From: Pseudomonas sp.
GTDB lineage: Bacteria > Pseudomonadota > Gammaproteobacteria > Pseudomonadales > Pseudomonadaceae
Length of the DNA stretch: 15,054 bases
Direction: 5' to 3'
Assembly (NCBI GenBank): GCA_029240955.1
Contig: JARDZH010000004.1
Location: forward strand, 1-15,054
Shown piece by piece: positions 9,242-15,054 of this stretch. How positions within the stretch are numbered: the stretch's first letter is position 1; each line of letters starts with the position of its first letter. The position numbers and the translations under genes were made by a program. The notes under the pieces were generated by a model. The model was given only the letters and a program-made list of their open reading frames with translations. It was not told the DNA's origin and made no database searches.

Positions 9242-10304
9242 GGGCCACCTCCACACACACGTCGACCACGGTGTTGGTCGCATCGGGCTTGGCCAGACGG
9301 CGTGCAGTACTTGCCATGCGGTTCAGTTGTTCGGGTTGCATCAAAACCTCTTTCAGACGTTCTGCCATTTCGGCGACGCCGGTCGTTCTTTGCGGCATGA
9401 CGAAGGCTGCACCTTCGCGGGCCAGATAGTCAGCATTTCGAGACTGGTGGTCATCGATTGCGTGGGGTAGCGGTATCAGCAGCGAAGGCAGGCCTGCGGC
9501 CGCAAGTTCGCTGACGGTCAAGGCGCCGGCACGGCAAACCACCAGATCCGCCCAGGCGTAGGCCTGAGCCATGTCCTGAATGAACGGCGCAACCTGCGCT
9601 TCGACGCCCGCCTGGCCATAGCGCTCGGCAGTGACCTGATCGTGTTGCTTGCCCGCCTGATGAAACACTTCGGGACGGATATCCACCGGCAGCTGAGCCA
9701 GTGCTTCAGGCAGCAATTTGTTGAGCGGCTCGGCGCCCAGGCTTCCGCCCAGAACCAGCAAGCGCGCCTTGCGCCCGGCCAACGCCTGACGCGGTGTTTC
9801 AAGAAACAGTTCGCTGCGCACCGGGTTGCCGGTGGTGCGGCGCTTGGCCGAGGCCGCGAATGTATCCGGGAAGGCTTCGCACACGCGGCTGGCAAACGAA
9901 GCCAGGCTTCGATTGGCTGTACCGGCGACCGCATTCTGTTCGTGAATGATCAACGGCACGCCGGCCAGCTTCGCTGCCAGACCGCCCGGGCCCGTGACGT
10001 AACCGCCGAAGCCAACCACGCAGGCCGGTTTGACGTCACGCACGACGCGACGAGCCTGACGCAGTGCCTTGACCAGCATCAAAGGCGCCTTGAGCAACGA
10101 CAGTTTGCCTTTACCGCGCAGGCCCGTGGCATCGATCCGATGCAGGGTCAGGCCGGCTTGAGGCACCAGTTCGTTCTCGATACCGCGCGCGGTGCCCAGC
10201 CAGTGGACCTTGTAGCCGCGCGCCTGAAATTCCCGCGCGCATGCCAGCGCCGGAAATACATGACCGCCGGTACCGCCGGCCATGATCAACACGTTAGCGT
10301 CCAT
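9234..10304 (-). CDS. murG: Lipid II synthase MurG (UDP-GlcNAc transferase)
   Basis: MurG is a peripheral inner-membrane GT-B glycosyltransferase that adds GlcNAc to lipid I to form lipid II. The product is 356 residues. The Gly-rich loop [12 protein letters not shown] (9-20) and the [11 protein letters not shown] loop (98-108) bind the lipid-linked acceptor and diphosphate. HEQNAVAG is at 121-128, VLGGSLGA at 184-191, and the donor-binding signature [20 protein letters not shown] at 257-276, with [14 protein letters not shown] (281-294) following. The ATG at 10304 gives the family N-terminus [15 protein letters not shown] and has GAGGAG (10312-10317) seven bases upstream; a longer GTG-started frame to 10352 would add 16 unlikely residues. 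It overlaps the end of ftsW by 11 bases. Confidence 0.98.
9247..9252 (-). promoter_or_regulatory. Perfect Shine-Dalgarno that sets the murC start
   Basis: GGAGGT on the minus strand lies five bases before the ATG at 9241 and inside the 3' end of murG. It decides between several in-frame ATG codons for murC. Confidence 0.8.
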
Positions 10305-11508
10305 GAGGCGTCTCCTCTGCGAAGTCGCTCTCTTTGAACTCGGCCTCTTCACTGCCCATGTTGTTGCGCGACTCCCATTCGATGCGCAGCAACAGCCCGA
10401 GACTGGCGCAGCAGATCACCAGGGAGCTGCCGCCGTAGCTGAGGAACGGCAGGGTCAGGCCTTTGGTCGGCAACAGCCCGACGTTCACGCCGATGTTGAT
10501 CAGGAACTGGCCGATCCACAGGAACGACAGGCCGTACGCGACGTAGGCCCCGAAAAACTGTTTGGCCTTCTCAGCCCACAGGCCGATGTACATGCCGCGG
10601 ATACTGACGAACAGGAACAACGCGACGGTCAGCAGCGAGCCGATCACGCCGAGCTCTTCGGCCAGTACCGAGAACACGAAGTCGGTGTGCGCTTCAGGCA
10701 GGTAGAACTGTTTCTGGACGCTGTTGCCCAGGCCAACGCCGAACCACTCGCCGCGACCGAACGCGATCAGCGCCTGAGTCAGCTGGTAGCCGGAACCGAA
10801 CTGGTCGGCCCACGGATCGGTGAAGTTGGTCAGACGCGCCATCCGGTAAGGCTGAGCCTGAACCAGCACGACCACCGAGGCGACAGCCAGCACCACCATC
10901 AACGAGAAGCGGAACAAGCCGACGCCGCCAAGAAACAGCATGGCCGCAGCAGAACCCATCATCACGACGGTGGCGCCGAAGTCGGGCTCCATCAATAGAA
11001 GGCCGGCCATCGGCAGCAATACGATGAAAGGCTTGAAGAAGCCCATCCAGCTTTCACGAACTTCCTGCTGACGGCGAATCAGATAGCCGGCCAGGAAGAT
11101 CACCACGAACACCTTGGCAATTTCCGACGGCTGTACGTTGAACGCCCCGAAGCCGATCCAGCGCATCGAGCCGTTCACCTCGCGCCCGATGCCGGGCACC
11201 AGCACCATCAGCAGCAAACCGAATGCACCCAGCAGCATCAGCCAGCCGAGTCGTTGCCAGGTTGCAACGGGGACCATCATGGTCACGCCGCATGCGCCAA
11301 GGCCGATCAGCAGGTACACCAGGTGACGGGTCATCATGTACAGCGTGTTGCCTGATTGCACGGCGGCCACTTCGGACGAGGCCGACGTGATCATCACCAG
11401 GCCCAGACCGAGCAACGCGAGACAGCCGGCCAGCATCGGGAAGTCGAGATCGATTCCGCGTCCGCTGATCAATGGCGATGGGTACGGCTTGATCACACCG
11501 AAGATCAT
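10294..11508 (-). CDS. ftsW: Septal peptidoglycan polymerase FtsW (SEDS family)
   Basis: FtsW polymerises lipid II at the septum together with the transpeptidase FtsI. The 404 residues show a cytoplasmic N-terminus and about ten hydrophobic segments from residue 23 on. SEDS marks are RWIGFGAFNVQPSEIAKV (116-133), EPDFGATVV (174-182), the extracellular loop LPEAHTDFVFSVLAEELG (270-287) with the probable catalytic Asp276, and LPTKGLTLPFLSYGGSS (346-362). A charged C-terminal tail rich in Glu follows (from about 385). The lack of an elongasome context and the placement in the dcw cluster favour FtsW over RodA. The ATG overlaps the murD stop by 4 bases (ATGA, 11505-11508), with TGGAG about nine bases upstream. 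Confidence 0.97.
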   Translation of the reverse strand: MIFGVIKPYPSPLISGRGIDLDFPMLAGCLALLGLGLVMITSASSEVAAVQSGNTLYMMTRHLVYLLIGLGACGVTMMVPVATWQRLGWLMLLGAFGLLLMVLVPGIGREVNGSMRWIGFGAFNVQPSEIAKVFVVIFLAGYLIRRQQEVRESWMGFFKPFIVLLPMAGLLLMEPDFGATVVMMGSAAAMLFLGGVGLFRFSLMVVLAVASVVVLVQAQPYRMARLTNFTDPWADQFGSGYQLTQALIAFGRGEWFGVGLGNSVQKQFYLPEAHTDFVFSVLAEELGVIGSLLTVALFLFVSIRGMYIGLWAEKAKQFFGAYVAYGLSFLWIGQFLINIGVNVGLLPTKGLTLPFLSYGGSSLVICCASLGLLLRIEWESRNNMGSEEAEFKESDFAEETPHGR

Positions 11509-12851
11509 GACAAGCGCTCCACTGCCTGCGCGAACAACTGTCCGCGCTCTTCATAATTCTTGAACATGTCCAGGCTGGCGCAAGCCGGCGACAGCAGCAC
11601 TGCGTCGCCTGCCTGAGCCAGCTCGGCGCTGCGCTGCACGGCTTCGTCGAGCGTGGAAACGCGCACCAGCGGCACGGCATCGCCCAACGTGCCTGCAATC
11701 AGCTCGGCATCGCGGCCCAGCAGAACCACGGCGCGGCAGTAAGCGGCGACCGGCGCACGCAGGCCGCTGAAATCGGCACCCTTGCCGTCGCCACCGGCGA
11801 TCAGCACCAGCTTGCCGGTGATGTCGGCGCCGAGACCTTCGATAGCGGCAAGGGCCGCGCCGACGTTGGTCGCCTTCGAATCGTTGTAGTAGTTCACGCC
11901 AGCGAGCTCGCGCAGCCATTGGCAGCGGTGCTCAAGGCCTGTGAACTCGCGCAGTGCGGCGATCATGGCGTCGAAAGGCAGACCGACCGTGTGGCCCAGT
12001 GCAAGGGCCGCCAGCGCGTTGGCCTGATTGTGGGCGCCACGCACTTTGAGTTCGCGTACGGGCATCAGCGTCTCGAACTGAAACGCCAGATACTTTTCGC
12101 CGTTCTCTTCGCGGATACCGAAACCGTGGAAATCCGGTGCATTCAGGCCGAAGGTCCAGCTTGGAGTGCCCTCGCCCAACAGCGGCCGGGACAGCGCATC
12201 CTGACGGTTGATCACCACCTGGCGCGCGCCGCGGAAAATCCGGTGCTTGGCCAGATGATAGGCCGGCAGGCCGCTGTAGCGATCCATGTGGTCTTCGCTG
12301 ACGTTCAGCACGGTCGCCACTTCAGCGTTGAGCTGGTCGGTGGTTTCCAGTTGAAAGCTCGACAGCTCCATCACGTACAGTTCGATGTCGTCGCTCAGCA
12401 GATCCAGCGCTGGCGTACCGAGATTGCCCCCGACTGCTACGCGCTTGCCGGCAGCGCGCGCCATGTCGCCGACCAGCGTGGTGACGGTGCTCTTCGCGTT
12501 GGAACCGGTGATTGCAACGATTGGCGCTTTCGCGTTACGCGCGAACAGCTCGATGTCGCCGAACAGCTTGACGCCACGCGCGTGCGCCTGTTGCAAGGCC
12601 GGGGTCGCCAGCGCAAGGCCGGGACTCACGTACAACTCGTCCGCGCGGCACAGAAAGTCCACGTCCAGTTCGCCACAGCGCACTTCCACCTGCGGGTAAT
12701 CACGGCGCAAGGTCGCCAGCTCCGGCGGATTCTCCCGCGTGTCGGCCACGGCAAACGACACACCCCGGTTCGCCAGGAAGCGAACCAGGGACATGCCGCT
12801 TTTGCCGAGCCCCACGACAATGCGGAAGCGGTCGGAAACGATCAAGGACAC
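11505..12851 (-). CDS. murD: UDP-N-acetylmuramoyl-L-alanine--D-glutamate ligase MurD (GTG start)
   Basis: MurD adds D-Glu to UDP-MurNAc-L-Ala with ATP. The product is 448 residues, starting at the GTG at 12851 (MSLIVSDRFRIVVGLGKSG once formylated), with GAGGT (12859-12863) seven bases upstream; that site overlaps the end of mraY. A longer frame to 12944 lies within mraY and would add 31 residues with no family likeness, so it is refused. VVGLGKSGMS (12-21) binds the UDP sugar. The P-loop is TGSNAKSTVT (115-124), preceded by the typical AKAPIVAI. ELSSFQLE, NVSEDHMDRY, the GAHNQANALAA segment, HRCQW and NDSKATNVGAALAA are further Mur ligase signatures. The gap after mraY is five bases and the stop overlaps ftsW. 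Confidence 0.97.
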   Translation of the reverse strand: MSLIVSDRFRIVVGLGKSGMSLVRFLANRGVSFAVADTRENPPELATLRRDYPQVEVRCGELDVDFLCRADELYVSPGLALATPALQQAHARGVKLFGDIELFARNAKAPIVAITGSNAKSTVTTLVGDMARAAGKRVAVGGNLGTPALDLLSDDIELYVMELSSFQLETTDQLNAEVATVLNVSEDHMDRYSGLPAYHLAKHRIFRGARQVVINRQDALSRPLLGEGTPSWTFGLNAPDFHGFGIREENGEKYLAFQFETLMPVRELKVRGAHNQANALAALALGHTVGLPFDAMIAALREFTGLEHRCQWLRELAGVNYYNDSKATNVGAALAAIEGLGADITGKLVLIAGGDGKGADFSGLRAPVAAYCRAVVLLGRDAELIAGTLGDAVPLVRVSTLDEAVQRSAELAQAGDAVLLSPACASLDMFKNYEERGQLFAQAVERLS

Positions 12852-12856
12852 TCGCG

Positions 12857-13939
12857 TTACCTCAGTTTCAGCGTTGCAAGGCCGACCAGCACCAGAATCA
12901 CTGTGATGATCCAGAAGCGGACAATCACACGTGGCTCGGGCCAACCCTTGAGTTCAAAGTGGTGGTGAATAGGTGCCATGCGAAACACCCGGCGACCGGT
13001 GAGCTTGAAGGACGCAACCTGAATGACCACTGAAAGGGTTTCCATCACGAACACGCCGCCCATGATGAACAGCACGATTTCCTGACGAACGATCACCGCC
13101 ATGGTGCCCAGCGCAGCGCCCAGCGCCAGTGCGCCGACGTCGCCCATGAAGACCTGCGCCGGGTAGGTGTTGAACCACAGAAAGCCCAGGCCCGCGCCGA
13201 TCAGCGCGCCGGAGAATACGATCAGCTCGCCGGCACCCGGCACGTACGGAATCAGCAGGTATTCAGCAAATTTCACGTTGCCCGACAGGTAGCAGAAGAT
13301 ACCCAGCGCACCGCCGACCATCACGGTCGGCATGATCGCCAGACCGTCCAGGCCGTCAGTCAGGTTGACCGCGTTGCTGGAGCCGACAATCACGAAATAG
13401 GTCAGCACCACGAAGCCAACGCCCAGCGGAATGCTGACGTCTTTGAGCATCGGCACGATCAGCGTGGTTTCGGTAGCCGAAGGCGCGGTGACGTACAGAA
13501 AGATCGCCGCGCACAGGCCGAACACCGACTGCCAGAAATACTTCCAGCGGCTCGGCAGACCCCGCGAGTTCTTCTCGATCACCTTGCGGTAGTCATCGAC
13601 CCAGCCGATTGCGCCGAACAGCAGCGTCACCAGCAGGACGACCCAGACATAACGGTTGCTCAGGTCAGCCCACAACAAGGTGCTGATGCCGATCGAGGAC
13701 AGAATCAGTGCGCCGCCCATGGTCGGTGTACCCGATTTGGACAGGTGCGACTGCGGCCCATCGTTACGCACGGCCTGACCAATCTGACGCATCTGCAGCG
13801 TGCGAATCATCCACGGGCCCAGCCACAACGACAGCGTCAGCGCCGTCAGCACGCCGAGAATCCCGCGCAGCGTCAGGTACTGAAAGACCGCGAAGCCTTT
13901 GTGAAACTGTTGTAAGAACTCGGCCAACAGCAGCAGCAT
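12857..13939 (-). CDS. mraY: Phospho-MurNAc-pentapeptide transferase MraY
   Basis: MraY transfers phospho-MurNAc-pentapeptide from UDP to undecaprenyl phosphate, making lipid I, in the inner membrane. The product is 360 residues with about ten hydrophobic helices. Catalytic and binding residues are visible: Asp115 and Asp116 in WVDDYRK (113-119), [14 protein letters not shown] (189-202) with Asp195 and Asp198, the magnesium ligand Asp267 in [11 protein letters not shown] (264-274), and the HHH motif in [18 protein letters not shown] (321-338). [10 protein letters not shown] (68-76 region) is also conserved. The ATG at 13939 gives the standard N-terminus; a TTG one codon earlier is unlikely. 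It shares one base with the murF stop (TGATG, 13941-13937), with GGAG eight bases upstream inside murF. Confidence 0.98.
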   Translation of the reverse strand: MLLLLAEFLQQFHKGFAVFQYLTLRGILGVLTALTLSLWLGPWMIRTLQMRQIGQAVRNDGPQSHLSKSGTPTMGGALILSSIGISTLLWADLSNRYVWVVLLVTLLFGAIGWVDDYRKVIEKNSRGLPSRWKYFWQSVFGLCAAIFLYVTAPSATETTLIVPMLKDVSIPLGVGFVVLTYFVIVGSSNAVNLTDGLDGLAIMPTVMVGGALGIFCYLSGNVKFAEYLLIPYVPGAGELIVFSGALIGAGLGFLWFNTYPAQVFMGDVGALALGAALGTMAVIVRQEIVLFIMGGVFVMETLSVVIQVASFKLTGRRVFRMAPIHHHFELKGWPEPRVIVRFWIITVILVLVGLATLKLR

Positions 13940-15054
13940 CAATGTTTCTCCAGGCTAGAACCGCAGAGTGCCGCCACGACGTTTTCCATGGCAGCGCTGC
14001 GCGAACCCTTGATCAGTAAAGTGGTGTTTTTATCGTGTTCGCCCGCCAGCGCCTCAATGAGGTCAGCCTGCGTGGCGAAGTGGCGCGCCTGCTCGCCGAA
14101 CGCCCGGACCGCGTGGGCCATGAGGGGTCCGACGGCGTACAACGCCGAAACCTTGCCGGCCGCGTACGCGCCGACGTCGTGATGGCCCTGCTCGGCCCAA
14201 TCGCCCAGCTCGCCGATATCGCCCAGCACCAGCACGGTACGGCCGGAAAAGCTGGCGAGGATATCCACCGCCGCGTTCACCGACGTCGGGTTGGCGTTGT
14301 AGGTGTCGTCGATCACGCGCATGCCGTTGGTAGCAATCTGTGCCACGGCACGGCCTTTGACCGGCTGTACGTTATTGAGGCCGGTGACGATGCCGTCCAG
14401 CGTGACGCCCAGCGCATGTGCCGCAGCGGCGGCCGCCAGTGCGTTCGCGACGTTGTGCGTGCCCAACAGGTTCAGTTGCACCTTCGCGCTACCCGCCGGG
14501 CTGTGCAGAGTGAAGCCAATGCAGCCGCGCGGGTCACGGTTCAAATCAGTGGCGCGCAGGTCAGCGGAATCGTTGTCCAGCGCGAAGCTCAGAATCTTCC
14601 GGTCGCCGGCACGAGCCCGCCAGATGTCGAACGCCTTGTCATCGCGATTCAGTACCGCGACGCCATTGCCATCCAGCCCTTCGATGATTTCGCCTTTGGC
14701 TTCGACGATTTTTTCCGGACCACCGAACTCGCCTACGTGGGCAGTACCGGCGTTGGTCAGGATTGCTACATGCGGTTTGGTCAGGCTGACGGTGAAGGCA
14801 ATCTCGCCTACGCGCGATGCACCCAACTCGATGACGGCAGCCGCGTGTTCGGGTGCCAGTTCAAGCAGCGTCAGCGGCACGCCCAGTTCATTGTTCAGGT
14901 TGCCGCGAGTCGCCAATACGGGCCCGCGCGTACGCAGAATGCTGGCGAGCATTTCCTTGACCGTGGTCTTGCCACTGGAACCGGTCACCGCAGCGACAGG
15001 ACGATCCACGAACGCGTTGCGGTTCAGCGCGCCCAGTTGAGCGAGCGCCTTGCG
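13939..15054 (-). CDS. murF: UDP-MurNAc-tripeptide--D-Ala-D-Ala ligase MurF (partial, 5' end beyond the right edge)
   Basis: MurF adds the D-Ala-D-Ala made by Ddl to UDP-MurNAc-tripeptide, completing the cytoplasmic precursor. The frame is open from the window edge (first visible residues [13 protein letters not shown]) to the TGA at 13941-13939, giving 371 residues. MurF is usually about 450-460, so some 80-85 N-terminal residues are missing. The apparent start at 15009 is an internal GTG (Val in [11 protein letters not shown]), not a true start. The ATP loop [13 protein letters not shown], the [13 protein letters not shown] segment, [25 protein letters not shown] and [11 protein letters not shown] are typical of MurF and separate it from MurE. 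It ends [14 protein letters not shown] near the C-terminus, also typical. It is the first visible gene of the operon; murE, ftsI and ftsL would be expected to the right. Confidence 0.96.
   Translation of the reverse strand, partial: RKALAQLGALNRNAFVDRPVAAVTGSSGKTTVKEMLASILRTRGPVLATRGNLNNELGVPLTLLELAPEHAAAVIELGASRVGEIAFTVSLTKPHVAILTNAGTAHVGEFGGPEKIVEAKGEIIEGLDGNGVAVLNRDDKAFDIWRARAGDRKILSFALDNDSADLRATDLNRDPRGCIGFTLHSPAGSAKVQLNLLGTHNVANALAAAAAAHALGVTLDGIVTGLNNVQPVKGRAVAQIATNGMRVIDDTYNANPTSVNAAVDILASFSGRTVLVLGDIGELGDWAEQGHHDVGAYAAGKVSALYAVGPLMAHAVRAFGEQARHFATQADLIEALAGEHDKNTTLLIKGSRSAAMENVVAALCGSSLEKH

Noticed and set aside
9242..9283. N-terminal extension of murC by 14 codons
   Set aside because: The extra residues look like out-of-frame murG, and the perfect GGAGGT site points to the ATG at 9241.
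12852..12944. N-terminal extension of murD by 31 codons
   Set aside because: It lies inside mraY, has no family likeness, and the GTG at 12851 has a well-placed ribosome binding site.

Overview
The window is a Pseudomonas chromosome segment, most likely from the P. syringae complex or a near relative. I base this on the gene order and on protein details recalled for that group, such as a 486-residue MurC with a short N-terminal extension, a 448-residue MurD and a 360-residue MraY. Composition is even and GC-rich. I see no tRNA, rRNA, CRISPR array or insertion sequence.

About four fifths of the window (2410-15054, all minus strand) is the distal half of the division and cell wall (dcw) cluster. 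In transcription order it reads murF (5' end cut by the window edge), mraY, murD, ftsW, murG, murC, ddlB, ftsQ, ftsA, ftsZ, lpxC. From murF to ftsA the genes overlap by 1-11 bases or are 3-14 bases apart, which points to one translationally coupled operon. MurF, MraY, MurD, MurG, MurC and Ddl make lipid II. FtsW polymerises it at the septum. FtsQ, FtsA and FtsZ build the divisome. LpxC commits precursor to lipid A. ftsZ follows a 66-base leader with a strong Shine-Dalgarno. lpxC follows a 111-base gap holding a probable promoter of its own, and ends in a clear intrinsic terminator.

The left end (1-2219) is different. A plus-strand tatA-tatB-tatC operon converges on lpxC and diverges from a minus-strand gene for the type II secretion minor pseudopilin GspK, which runs off the left edge. 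This looks like an accessory Tat translocase tied to a type II secretion locus: Tat moves folded proteins to the periplasm, and type II secretion carries them out. TatA and TatB differ from the usual Pseudomonas proteins, and TatC has changed two residues of the signal-peptide recognition site. The 151-base divergent gap contains a possible PhoB box with a correctly placed -10, so the module may respond to phosphate starvation.

The 190-base gap between the convergent tatC and lpxC genes carries REP-type palindromes, other hairpins and the lpxC terminator. No undescribed system is evident in the dcw part. The Tat/type II junction is the part worth following up.
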